A stretch of 64,000 nt of DNA from a virus. The stretch is taken from positions 1 through 64,000 of the IMG/VR virus record IMGVR_UViG_3300012351_000008. One strand, written 5' to 3'. Positions 40,041 to 47,886 of this stretch are shown piece by piece (position 1 is the first letter of the stretch; each line of letters begins with the position of its first letter). The position numbers and the translations under genes are program-made. Under the pieces are notes generated by a model. It did not search any database, was not told the origin of the DNA, and worked only from the letters and a program-made list of their open reading frames with translations.

Positions 40041-43000
40041 CTAAAAACCCCTCATGCCGGTACTGAGCCTTACATTCTGACTTAGTGGTACTCCAATCGC
40101 TGAAATAATGGCTTGACTATCAAGCATGACGGTAATGTTGGCTGTTTGCGGACCGCTACCACCTCCCAATGAACTATCACCACCACCTACGCCCGCTCCA
40201 GTTGACATAGGGTACACATTCGAACCGCTTGGAAGCATTACTAGCTCAGGTCCAGCCTCACCGACAAGGGCTAAACCAGATGCGCCTCCAGGCTGAAAGT
40301 TCTGTACGCCGCTTGCAAAGCCAGGCAGGCCAAACGTACTGATTGAGATACTCGGCATAGGAGGCCAGTGGAATTCAGGTAAAGCAGGCCAGTGAAACTC
40401 AGGAAGTGACGGCCACTTAAATTCTGGAAGCGCAGGCCATTTGATTTCAGGGAGTGACGGCCACTGAATGGATGGCAACGAAGGCCATGTAAACGTTGGC
40501 AACGAGGGCCAGGTGATTGTAGGTAAAGAAGGCCAGGTGATAGTAGGCAACGAGGGCCATTGAATCGTTGGCAGAGAAGGCCAGGTGATAGTAGGCAACG
40601 AGGGCCAATGAATCTCAGGGAGCGAGGGCCATTTAATCTCTGGCAACGAGGGCCACTTTATCTCTGGCAAGGAGGGCCACTTTATCTCTGGCAGTGACGG
40701 CCATTTGATTGCCGGTAACGTGGGCCACTTTATCTCTGGCAGTGACGGCCACTTGATTTCAGGAAGTGACGGCCACTTTATCTCTGGCAAACCGGGCCAC
40801 TTGATTTCCGGTAGGCTAGGCCATTTTATTTCAGGAAGTGACGGCCATTTGATCTCAGGCATCGCAGGCCAGTGAAACTCTCCACCGGCACCAATACTCT
40901 GTGCGCCACCGGAACTATCTAATTTGGCGTTGTGTACCAGTACATTATTCGCGTAGTAGGTGTGTGAGCCATCAACCGTGATGTTATATACCTGGACAAT
41001 ATCACGCATCTGGATAGCGATAAGCGTGCATGTGCCATCAACTGTGTGGACATGATCGCCAACCTGAAGGGGAGTTGTGATAAGATTGGGATTCTCCTCT
41101 TTTGTACTTTCAGGGGAAAGTGATTTCCACCCCTGCGTGGTTGCGAGAGGATGTGAGTCTGTTGTCGTAAGTGTATTGCCATCAGAAAACGTTAGCTCAT
41201 AAACCTGCTTCTGAGGCAACACAATACGAGCTAGTATAGTTGTAGGTACTTGTGCCGTGCCATCATACGCAAGAACCTGCTCACCTTCTTGCAGCGTTTC
41301 AATTGGTTTCTCTGTACCATTAGCCATAAGTACGCGTGTGCCAGCAACAAAACAACCACCGGCAAAGGAACCACCTGCACCACTGGCACCGCCTCCACCA
41401 GTCAGATTATTCCATAACTGTCCTATACCTCCAAAGGTTTGACCTGCACCACCAAACATCTGACCGATATCTTGCCCAATTGCTGAACCTTGAAAGGCTT
41501 GCCCTATACCACCAAAATCAATACCTTTACCGGGGCCAAATAATGCACTACCACTGCCTCCACCACTACCACTACCTCCACCGACGAAATTGCTAAAGGC
41601 GCTGCCTATACTGTTTCCAACTTTACCCCAATCACCCTGCTGAATTGCTGATCCTATATCTTGCGCGTATGTTGGCGGGTTGGTATTATAATTTGTCATT
41701 GCCTGTTCATCGGCCCGCGTAGCCTGATCATTGTTATACTTTACTGCCTCTTGCTGTGGCGATACATAATGTGAAGCATTATAGGACGACTGTCGCTGTT
41801 GCAAGAACTTTTGAGCCGCGCCAGCATCATCCTGTGATTGAAGATAATTGGGATCGAGTGCGTCAGCCATTATTGTTGCGGTTTGCGCTTGTGATTGTAG
41901 GGTTTGCGCTGCAACTGTTTGAGGAAGTTGCGCCATTTGCTGTTGATAGTTTATTTGCGCTTGTGCTTGCGGTCCTGGTCCTTGGAATGGTTCAGGGAGT
42001 CCAAGCATTTGAGCACCCTGGTTAATCCATCCTTCAGTACCACTTTGAATCATCGACATTCCAAGTCCCTGCATACCAGGAACAGTCATTGAAACCAATC
42101 CACCCACTACTTGAAGGTTGTTTGCAATATCACTTGTCAACCCACCTAAAAACCCCCCAACTCCGCCAGCGCCACCCTGGTTCATCTGATAATTTATCGC
42201 GTCTAAGGTCGGCATTATCTGCTTGCCGAAACTTTCAGAAAACGTTTCTCCTGCTTGCTGTGCTGACTGCCCGAGCGCATCGACGCTACCCGTGAATGTG
42301 CCCATGCTATGCGCCGCTGGCCCCTCAGCGATTGCCGCAGCATCATAGATACCCTGCCCTACTTGCTGGACAGCCATACCAACCATTTGTACCGCCATGA
42401 GTGGCATGATAAACTGGCTTACGCTGTTGACAACACCGCCAACATCACCGAGTGCCCCCATGAGTGTTTCACCTAAACTCATGGATTCCATTGCCTTGCC
42501 CGCACCTGCTACCGCTCCGCTTGTTTCTCCTGCGGCCTTCCCTGCACTTGCTATTATTCCGCCTGTTTCTCCTACAGACTTACCCGCATCTTCCGCTGCG
42601 CTACCCATCGCATTGAACTGATCAGTAAATGCCTGCGTCTCCCCGCGTGATTCACTAAAAACCTGCCCTGTTGACTCTGCATTCGTGTTGAGTTTATTCA
42701 GCGATTCACCGGCAACATTGGCATTTTGAGCCATGTCATGAAGCGCCGCAGTATTCTCCCCACCGATGCTACTGTTAAAATCACTCCATGTTTGCCCTGT
42801 CTCGCCCAAGTAACTATTAATCATGGAAAAGGGGTAAGGGTTAGATAACGCATCCTGAAAGACGCCCATGTTTTCGGCAAAGGTATCCAGGCCAAATTGC
42901 TTGGGGTCGAACGCCTGGCTAACTTCGTGGAGAGAGTCTGCAAACTGTGGCAACATCGGGGCCGCTTGCGAGAGTGAATCCCCAAGTTGCGCGAAGTTAT

Positions 43001-43433
43001 CACTGACCGGCTGTATTTGTGTTGCTAGAGATTGCGCATTTTCAGTAAGAGCAGCCATAGGAGACGATGCAGCCTCTATCTGCTTGACAGTTGCGCCTAG
43101 TGGCTCTTGCAATGCCTCATAAGCGCTTCCAGTGTCAAGCAAAGCCTGTTGATGCTCTCCAAGTACACCTGATACTTCGGAAACCATCGTTCCGCCTTCT
43201 TGAAGCGAACCGAATGTATTTTTAGCTGCTTCACCGAGCGGAACAATCGCCTTTGTCGCCTCCTCTGCCTGACCACCCAATGCAGTCAGTGCATTCCCAA
43301 CGCCACCTACACCTTCTCCCGCCCCACCCGCTACACCTTGCAGCGCTGCGAGAGCGGCTGCGGCCTCTTCCGCTCCAGACGTGTCTGCCTCAATCCGTAC
43401 TTTGGCTATTATATCGTCACTAATCTTTATCAC
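40041..43433 (-). CDS. Tail tape measure protein with Hint domain and WPSLPEIK repeats
   Basis: 1130 residues, starting at GTG 43433. Residues 1-400 are Ala/Gly-rich helices of the tape-measure type (TSGAEEAAAALAALQGVAGG). A hydrophobic Met/Val/Gly stretch at about 330-360 (FIMPLMAVQMVGMAVQQVG) is the usual membrane-active part. An intein-like Hint domain spans 694-835, then 22 octapeptides (855-1030), then a C-terminal domain (GGASGLALVGEAGPELVMLP) typical of phage tape measures. It sets tail length and is ejected with the DNA. The G/GT chaperone genes lie just upstream, confirming the assignment. Confidence 0.88.
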   Translation of the reverse strand: MIKISDDIIAKVRIEADTSGAEEAAAALAALQGVAGGAGEGVGGVGNALTALGGQAEEATKAIVPLGEAAKNTFGSLQEGGTMVSEVSGVLGEHQQALLDTGSAYEALQEPLGATVKQIEAASSPMAALTENAQSLATQIQPVSDNFAQLGDSLSQAAPMLPQFADSLHEVSQAFDPKQFGLDTFAENMGVFQDALSNPYPFSMINSYLGETGQTWSDFNSSIGGENTAALHDMAQNANVAGESLNKLNTNAESTGQVFSESRGETQAFTDQFNAMGSAAEDAGKSVGETGGIIASAGKAAGETSGAVAGAGKAMESMSLGETLMGALGDVGGVVNSVSQFIMPLMAVQMVGMAVQQVGQGIYDAAAIAEGPAAHSMGTFTGSVDALGQSAQQAGETFSESFGKQIMPTLDAINYQMNQGGAGGVGGFLGGLTSDIANNLQVVGGLVSMTVPGMQGLGMSMIQSGTEGWINQGAQMLGLPEPFQGPGPQAQAQINYQQQMAQLPQTVAAQTLQSQAQTATIMADALDPNYLQSQDDAGAAQKFLQQRQSSYNASHYVSPQQEAVKYNNDQATRADEQAMTNYNTNPPTYAQDIGSAIQQGDWGKVGNSIGSAFSNFVGGGSGSGGGSGSALFGPGKGIDFGGIGQAFQGSAIGQDIGQMFGGAGQTFGGIGQLWNNLTGGGGASGAGGSFAGGCFVAGTRVLMANGTEKPIETLQEGEQVLAYDGTAQVPTTILARIVLPQKQVYELTFSDGNTLTTTDSHPLATTQGWKSLSPESTKEENPNLITTPLQVGDHVHTVDGTCTLIAIQMRDIVQVYNITVDGSHTYYANNVLVHNAKLDSSGGAQSIGAGGEFHWPAMPEIKWPSLPEIKWPSLPEIKWPGLPEIKWPSLPEIKWPSLPEIKWPTLPAIKWPSLPEIKWPSLPEIKWPSLPEIKWPSLPEIHWPSLPTITWPSLPTIQWPSLPTITWPSLPTITWPSLPTFTWPSLPSIQWPSLPEIKWPALPEFKWPSLPEFHWPALPEFHWPPMPSISISTFGLPGFASGVQNFQPGGASGLALVGEAGPELVMLPSGSNVYPMSTGAGVGGGDSSLGGGSGPQTANITVMLDSQAIISAIGVPLSQNVRLSTGMRGF
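40344..40871 (-). repeat. 22 x 24-bp repeat encoding WPSLPEIK octapeptides
   Basis: Exactly 528 bases = 22 units of 24 bp. Protein consensus W-P-S-L-P-E-I-K; the first and third prolines and W never vary, while positions 6-8 shift from EIK to TIT/TIQ/TFT in the centre and back to EIK/EFH. DNA units differ at synonymous positions (mixed codons), so selection is on the protein. Confidence 0.95.
40929..41354 (-). other. Intein-like Hint domain (BIL-type) inside the tape measure
   Basis: Residues 694-835 of the tape measure. N-terminal block CFVAGTRVLMANG (C694), internal DSHPLATTQGW (the HP is the usual block B His), block F/G VYNITVDGSHTYYANNVLVH then N835. The residue after HN is Ala, not Cys/Ser/Thr, as in bacterial intein-like domains rather than true inteins. 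Expected outcome is self-cleavage or splicing by an altered route; no endonuclease domain is inserted. Confidence 0.8.
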
Positions 43434-43456
43434 CCCCTTTCTCTGCTTGTTTTGTG

Positions 43457-43807
43457 TTAGCCCATGATTATTTGTGTGCCCCTGGCTGGCAATCGTTGTG
43501 GTTGCTGTTGTTGTGCCTGTGGCGTTCCTGTAAAGCCCTTGAACTGTTCTACAAACTTTGGATCTGTCGTGTCAACAACAGGCTCTTCATCATTGTCAAT
43601 AGGGCTTGCTTGTGCCTTCTTATCGCCATTAAACGCCAGCACAATGGCTTGCCTGAGCATGGCTATCTGCCTCTCTTCCTCCATCTGTTCATAAACAATC
43701 CAGTTGGTTAGTTCCACGCTACTCTGATCTGCCAGAAGATCTGCTACATGCTGATAATGCAGATCTTTTGTAAGCCGATGGACATAGAAGAGATCAGAGC
43801 ACTCTAG
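43457..43807 (-). CDS. Tail assembly chaperone T part, made by -1 frameshift (GT-like)
   Basis: The frame begins without its own start after the slippery site and reads LECSDLFYVHRLTKDLHYQH, then VADLLADQSSVELTNWIVYE and on to 43457, about 116 residues after the shift. A GTG at 43717 could start it alone but has no clear SD. In lambda and relatives the fused GT protein helps assemble the tape measure and tail tube; length and position fit. Confidence 0.8.
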   Translation of the reverse strand, partial: LECSDLFYVHRLTKDLHYQHVADLLADQSSVELTNWIVYEQMEEERQIAMLRQAIVLAFNGDKKAQASPIDNDEEPVVDTTDPKFVEQFKGFTGTPQAQQQQPQRLPARGTQIIMG

Positions 43808-44241
43808 TTTTTTTTGATTTGCTCCACTGTGCTTGAAAGCATTCCTGAAAGCCGCAAAATAGCCAGTGCGAGCCGTTCAATAGCTCCACCGTCCACCTGG
43901 CGCATCAGCAAATCACGATGGGATTCAGTGAAGATCTTGCGCTGTGTTGTCGGATTGTAACAACCCGCCATGATAATCTGAGCAAACACATTGCGATAAT
44001 CTGTTTTCTTTGATTTTTCATCATAAGCAAACATCTGGATTTTGATACGTGTCTCTGCATTCATTGCCCGGCAAAGCACTTTTACGCCCCACTCAGGGAC
44101 CTCAATCACTTCCTCCGCAGGCTTTTTAGCAAGGATGTGTTTTAAGAACGCCTGATCATCATCAAAGGCTTTCCACGTATCATCATGCCCATTGGCCGAT
44201 ACCACTTCTTGTGTCGTGTCAATCTCGGCTGTTTCTGTCAT
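43804..44241 (-). CDS. Tail assembly chaperone (gpG-like), 145 aa
   Basis: Acidic helical protein (DTWKAFDDDQAFLKHILAKK; EVPEWGVKVLCRAMNAETRI) ending ...VEQIKKN. Placed between the tail tube and the tape measure, as G-type chaperones are. The last codons contain the slippery run. Confidence 0.8.
   Translation of the reverse strand: MTETAEIDTTQEVVSANGHDDTWKAFDDDQAFLKHILAKKPAEEVIEVPEWGVKVLCRAMNAETRIKIQMFAYDEKSKKTDYRNVFAQIIMAGCYNPTTQRKIFTESHRDLLMRQVDGGAIERLALAILRLSGMLSSTVEQIKKN
43807..43815 (-). promoter_or_regulatory. -1 frameshift slippery site AAAAAAAAC
   Basis: On the minus strand eight A then C, giving the heptamer A-AAA-AAC in the zero frame, with the TAG stop (43804-43806) next. The -1 frame is open from here into the T-like frame without a stop. 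Confidence 0.85.
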
Positions 44242-44262
44242 AAATTGTTGTTTGCTTTCTTG

Positions 44263-44961
44263 CTATTCCTGTATAACCGTAGTTGTAGAGAATGTGTTCG
44301 ATGTCACCATGTAGACCGGCCCGGTTGCCGAGAAATTGACTGATTGCTTATCCACATCATTGGACACGATGGTATCCATGATGCTCGTTGGGAAAGCGTA
44401 GAATTGCCAACGCTTGCCGTTCGCCTCATCCCACCAGAGTTGACATGAGATAATTCCACCAGAGATGTTCGTTGCGCCAACCCCTGTCACCATCTCATTC
44501 AAAATCCTGGCGTCATATCTGAAACAATCCACCGAAAACGTCATGTTTTTAATGGTTGCCAGATTGATGGCCCAATTGCCCGATGCCTGAAACGGCGTCA
44601 CGTCCTTGGTTTGGCCCTTCATCTGCATCTTCCAGGCATGCGAACCATCCAGGGCGGTCATGGTAAAGTAACTACCTGCATTGATGCGTGTGAAGTTATT
44701 GGTGCCTGGCACTCTGGCCGTGTTAAACACAATCTCGCCAACAGGCCAATACATGATGTAATCAGTGACAGTGGCCCATCCAGAACTCCCGTTCGGCGAA
44801 TTCTGCACCGTGAAGGTTTGAGTCGGGTCCCACGTCTGGTGGGTCGCTGTAAAATAGTGGATGTGATCGCCGGAATCGGTACAAGACTCCGGCGAGCCCA
44901 ATGCTGTAGGTGGACTGGTCGAAGTCCAAACATCCCCATTTATCCCGGCAATTGCACTCAT
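44263..44961 (-). CDS. Tail tube protein paralogue 2, 232 aa
   Basis: Beta-rich protein. The central segment MKGQTKDVTPFQASGNWAIN, then LATIKNMTFSVDCFRYD, closely matches the 44983 gene, indicating a tandem paralogue. The longer N-terminus (DHIHYFTATHQTWDPTQTF) is extra. Located just before the G/GT chaperones, so major tail (tube) protein is the best call; which copy dominates is unknown. Confidence 0.75.
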   Translation of the reverse strand: MSAIAGINGDVWTSTSPPTALGSPESCTDSGDHIHYFTATHQTWDPTQTFTVQNSPNGSSGWATVTDYIMYWPVGEIVFNTARVPGTNNFTRINAGSYFTMTALDGSHAWKMQMKGQTKDVTPFQASGNWAINLATIKNMTFSVDCFRYDARILNEMVTGVGATNISGGIISCQLWWDEANGKRWQFYAFPTSIMDTIVSNDVDKQSVNFSATGPVYMVTSNTFSTTTVIQE

Positions 44962-44982
44962 TATATAATCCTATACACTATT

Positions 44983-45366
44983 TTACGAATACGTGATTGC
45001 GCCTGTGCCTGTGAAGCTGAAATCTACCGTTTCTGCGTTCTGGACATCGACGTTTGGGTCAATGCCCGTAAGTATTGCCGACCCAGTAAATGCGTGCGGG
45101 GTACTTTGAATAGTGAACGTCATCGAAACCGTTGAATTGAGTAGCGCAAACAAATTTGTTTGCGCCGTATCGCTCGAATCGATAAAGGCGGTGATCTTTC
45201 CAGACCAGGATTTGAGTGTGGCGAGGTTCACCGTCCAGTTGCCCGAAGCCCCAAAAGGCGTGACATCTTTTGTTGCACCTTTTAGTGATAATGTCCACTT
45301 AGATGCATCGGTGAATGCAGTTGCGGCTTCTGACACAGAAGCCCCGATACCTGCGAGTGCAGCCAA
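44983..45366 (-). CDS. Tail tube protein paralogue 1, 127 aa
   Basis: TTG 45366 follows AAGGAGTAAAAAA (spacing 7). Segment SLKGATKDVTPFGASGNWTV and the C-terminal DVQNAETVDFSFTGTGAITY are typical of small phage tail tube proteins. A longer frame to 45435 would run through a terminator and is rejected. Confidence 0.8.
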   Translation of the reverse strand: MAALAGIGASVSEAATAFTDASKWTLSLKGATKDVTPFGASGNWTVNLATLKSWSGKITAFIDSSDTAQTNLFALLNSTVSMTFTIQSTPHAFTGSAILTGIDPNVDVQNAETVDFSFTGTGAITYS

Positions 45367-45404
45367 TTTTTTACTCCTTCTTAAAGGTAAAGGAGGATAT
45401 GGCA

Positions 45405-45452
45405 CATAAAAACAAGCCATACCTCGAAATGTCAATTTTCGATCGGTATGGC
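45405..45452 (-). terminator. Long stem terminator before the tail tube gene
   Basis: On the minus strand GGCCATACC pairs with GGTATGGC (45445-45452, 45416-45423), with an inner TCGAAAA/TTTCGA stem, then TTGTTTTTATG. It reduces transcription into the tube genes or ends the connector operon. Confidence 0.75.
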
Positions 45453-45494
45453 CTCTAGGACTCCGGGTGTGTATTCAGTTATAAAATCTATATA

Positions 45495-45707
45495 TTATCT
45501 CCGGTCAGCGATATCTGACCACAAAATGTGATGTTCCATATGACAGCCGCGACACCAGCACCATTGTCCACCTGATACACTCGCTAACTGTGTAAGACTT
45601 GCCGTGTCAATACGTGTGAGCAGCTTCTTTGTCTGCTTGCAAAAGATCGGTGTGCGTTCTAGTTGAGTGCTGGCTCCATTATACTGTATACTTGTGTTTG
45701 TTGCCAT
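45495..45707 (-). CDS. Small zinc-finger-like protein, 70 aa
   Basis: C-terminal CWCRGCHMEHH offers CxCxxCxxxH ligands, and FCKQTKKLLTR earlier a further Cys. Begins directly after the HK97 gp10-like gene. Function unknown. Confidence 0.6.
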   Translation of the reverse strand: MATNTSIQYNGASTQLERTPIFCKQTKKLLTRIDTASLTQLASVSGGQWCWCRGCHMEHHILWSDIADRR

Positions 45708-46121
45708 CTAATCTCCCAGATCGTCTACGGCTTTTTCGAGATATTTCCCAACATTTCCCTTAAGGAATTCCACAAGTTTCTCGCTCATAAATTTACCTGG
45801 AACATGGGATATTCTTTTTGCAGGAATAATGCGCCCATGTCGTCTAAAGTATGATCTTGTGCGATGCCCACGATCCACAAACGGAAAGTAAAAAACGGCA
45901 TTCCTAAACGTAATACTCAGCCCTCCCACATCTCCTGCATTCCCCCCTTTCAACCTACCCGACCTCACAGGCGTTACGGCATCCAAGGCATCTTTTCCAG
46001 CCCTGCCTAACGCTTGTGTTTGGTTCTCAAGATTATTGGTTAATTTCTCACCCATCGTTGAGAAACGCGAGATGGCTCCATCTAGCCCTTCCCACTCAAT
46101 AGTGACTGTGTAGCCCATCAT
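45708..46121 (-). CDS. HK97 gp10-like head-tail / tail completion protein
   Basis: 137 residues. GKDALDAVTPVRSGRLKGG and later YFPFVDRGHRTRSYF give the gp10 signature (a V-x-TGxLR-like segment followed by a Y...E/DxGH loop). Such proteins join head and tail. The gene lies in the expected place before the tail terminator and tube genes. Confidence 0.8.
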   Translation of the reverse strand: MMGYTVTIEWEGLDGAISRFSTMGEKLTNNLENQTQALGRAGKDALDAVTPVRSGRLKGGNAGDVGGLSITFRNAVFYFPFVDRGHRTRSYFRRHGRIIPAKRISHVPGKFMSEKLVEFLKGNVGKYLEKAVDDLGD

Positions 46122-46444
46122 GACACCTCCGAGACGATAGCAGAGAATGACAATTCAATATTATCGCGTAGTGTGACTTTTTCGGTTGGGCAGGGACCAT
46201 CAGGTTCTACCAGATCAAAGCGATAGAGCGTAATTTTCACCTGAATGATATCTTGGGGTTCAACGATCAATTCAAGCTTGCACGCATTGTCTACCGTCTC
46301 ATCGTCAGCAATAATTATCAGAGCGTGCGCAACAGGTAATCCATTCTTTTTAGGCGCTGGACACTCAATTCTCACACGTCGCCCAACCAATTCCTCAGCA
46401 GTAAAATTGCGTCCTTTGGCACCGCCAGCCTGAATTGTAACCAT
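46118..46444 (-). CDS. Head-tail region protein, 108 aa
   Basis: ATG 46444 overlaps the preceding stop by one base. Beta-rich (NFTAEELVGRRVRIECPAPK; LIVEPQDIIQVKITLYRFDL). Probable connector-region component; no family recognised. Confidence 0.6.
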   Translation of the reverse strand: MVTIQAGGAKGRNFTAEELVGRRVRIECPAPKKNGLPVAHALIIIADDETVDNACKLELIVEPQDIIQVKITLYRFDLVEPDGPCPTEKVTLRDNIELSFSAIVSEVS

Positions 46445-46653
46445 CAACCTTGCCCTCCTGCAACTTGCACCGTCTCATCAATTAGCGACTTCAGTTGCTC
46501 ATCAGGCAGAGAGAGCGCGTAGAGCACCCCGCAAATGAGAAGACCTTTTATACGCAGCATCACTATCTCATCTTCACCAGGCTCTATCTGAAAATCTGGA
46601 TAGCCCGAACCTGTAAGCTTCTCATGTAGTTCTTGTTCTTGCTCCGGTGCCAT
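46444..46653 (-). CDS. Small acidic connector-region protein, 69 aa
   Basis: ATG 46653 follows AAGGAGGCACGC. Acidic and helical (PEQEQELHEKLTGSGYPDFQ). Function unknown. Confidence 0.6.
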   Translation of the reverse strand: MAPEQEQELHEKLTGSGYPDFQIEPGEDEIVMLRIKGLLICGVLYALSLPDEQLKSLIDETVQVAGGQG

Positions 46654-46663
46654 GCGTGCCTCC

Positions 46664-47107
46664 TTAGTTGGCATTGTTCCATATGTGCCAACTCCCTTCG
46701 ATGTGTCGGGTAATATCATCAGGCTCAGGTATTTTTTTTGCCGACAGGAACATTACCCCGTTTGTCGCATTGGTAAAGTTGCCACCAAGTAGGTTCAGTG
46801 TCTTCGCTTCAATCACGCTGTTAATCACGTCAAGGATTGTCATGGTTTCCTGATACGATTGTTGGCTATAGATATGGATAATAAAATCAATCTGCTTACT
46901 TGGCTTCTGGAATTGATACCAGTTTGTTTCGACATGATCGCCAAACGCCACATAGGGAAACGCTTGATTGATTTGTGACGCTGGATTGAGCAGGGCTGTA
47001 TCCAAAGGTCCACCACAGATGGTAGGAAAGGTAGCGTCAGACGTGAGAGCGGTTTGAATTGCATTTTGTGTAACCAGGAGTGATGAATGACCTGTGATGG
47101 TCGTCAT
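46664..47107 (-). CDS. Tail terminator-like protein (DUF3168 type), 147 aa
   Basis: ATG 47107 follows AAGGAGGGGAAC. Segment AFPYVAFGDHVETNWYQFQK, then IDFIIHIYSQQSYQETMTIL, has the DUF3168/gpU pattern (yPyv.ig ... h...i.iys). Tail terminators cap the tube. Moderately sure. Confidence 0.7.
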   Translation of the reverse strand: MTTITGHSSLLVTQNAIQTALTSDATFPTICGGPLDTALLNPASQINQAFPYVAFGDHVETNWYQFQKPSKQIDFIIHIYSQQSYQETMTILDVINSVIEAKTLNLLGGNFTNATNGVMFLSAKKIPEPDDITRHIEGSWHIWNNAN

Positions 47108-47430
47108 GTTCCCCTCCTTGTGCGAACAGCTGCAAACTTCCAATCACCAGTCGTGATATCACAAGATGGATCACTGATGATCTGCCATCTTCGGTACAGG
47201 CCAGTCGTAGCGTCAGTACTGACCTGATCAATAATGTAATCCTCAAACAAGATGAGTTGTGGATTGTTGAGTGGCAGCATGGTTGTATAGCAGTTTACAT
47301 ACAAAAGTTGATCAATCCCTTGCTGTGCAGCCACAAGTGGAGTGACTTTAGACATCTGTACGATAATGTTGCTTGCTATTGGATCTGTAACATTCGTACG
47401 TAAAATATTACAAATGACATCCTCGGCCAA
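47104..47430 (-). CDS. Head-tail adaptor candidate, 108 aa
   Basis: TTG 47430 (GGAG 7 bases upstream). Beta-rich with ICNILRTNVTDPIASNIIVQ and YRRWQIISDPSCDITTGDW. Context suggests a head completion or adaptor protein. ATGA junction at its 3' end. Confidence 0.6.
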   Translation of the reverse strand: MAEDVICNILRTNVTDPIASNIIVQMSKVTPLVAAQQGIDQLLYVNCYTTMLPLNNPQLILFEDYIIDQVSTDATTGLYRRWQIISDPSCDITTGDWKFAAVRTRRGT

Positions 47431-47452
47431 ACCATTTCTCCGCTTTCGCCAT

Positions 47453-47484
47453 AAAAAAACGCCACAACCGTTGCAGGTGTGGCG
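47453..47484 (-). terminator. Hairpin/U-tract before the 47430 start
   Basis: On the minus strand CGCCACA/TGTGGCG (47478-47484, 47460-47466) then TTTTTTT. Preceded by ACGAGC and, 50 bases upstream, by an extended -10 TGCTATACT. Confidence 0.8.
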
Positions 47485-47541
47485 TGATAGCTCGTAGACT
47501 TCCCTCTATTGCTCATAGTATAGCATGAATCGGCTCTGTTA

Positions 47542-47868
47542 TCACCTCGCAATAATATTGAATGAGATGCCATCGGATGGATAAGGACCGGTAACAAAAG
47601 TTGCCACGACGTACAAGAGGTACGCCCCAGCCGTTGCCACATCCTGCGAAACGAACTGGTACTGCACGACTCCCTGTAGGGCATTCATGATGGTAAATGT
47701 GCCTCCACCGGTAATGTCTGAGCCCCCGGTAGCCGGATGGAGCAACAATGCAAGATTTGCACCAACCAATCCGGTCATATCCACCGGTTGCTTATTGTCT
47801 TTCGTACAAATGATGGTCAATTGCGGTGTTGTCTGCCCTACTCCCCACTGAACTGGTGCTTGTCTCAT
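47542..47868 (-). CDS. BppU-like N-terminal domain protein, 108 aa
   Basis: Pattern PQLTIICTKDNKQPVDMTGL, then VVQYQFVSQDVATAGAYLLY, corresponds to the BppU N-terminal/DUF2479 beta-sandwich of phage fibres. Probably a fibre adaptor next to the 900-residue fibre gene. Confidence 0.65.
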   Translation of the reverse strand: MRQAPVQWGVGQTTPQLTIICTKDNKQPVDMTGLVGANLALLLHPATGGSDITGGGTFTIMNALQGVVQYQFVSQDVATAGAYLLYVVATFVTGPYPSDGISFNIIAR

Positions 47869-47886
47869 TTTTTACTCTTTCTTTTC

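Noticed and set aside
40344-40871. 24-bp repeats resembling a CRISPR or satellite array
   Set aside because: There are no spacers; units are contiguous, in frame and encode an octapeptide inside the tape measure.
40929-41354. True splicing intein
   Set aside because: The residue after HN is Ala, not Cys, Ser or Thr, so standard splicing is not expected; called intein-like instead.
44983-45435. Longer start for the tail tube gene
   Set aside because: It would translate through a strong hairpin/U-tract; the TTG with AAGGAG at 45366 is better.
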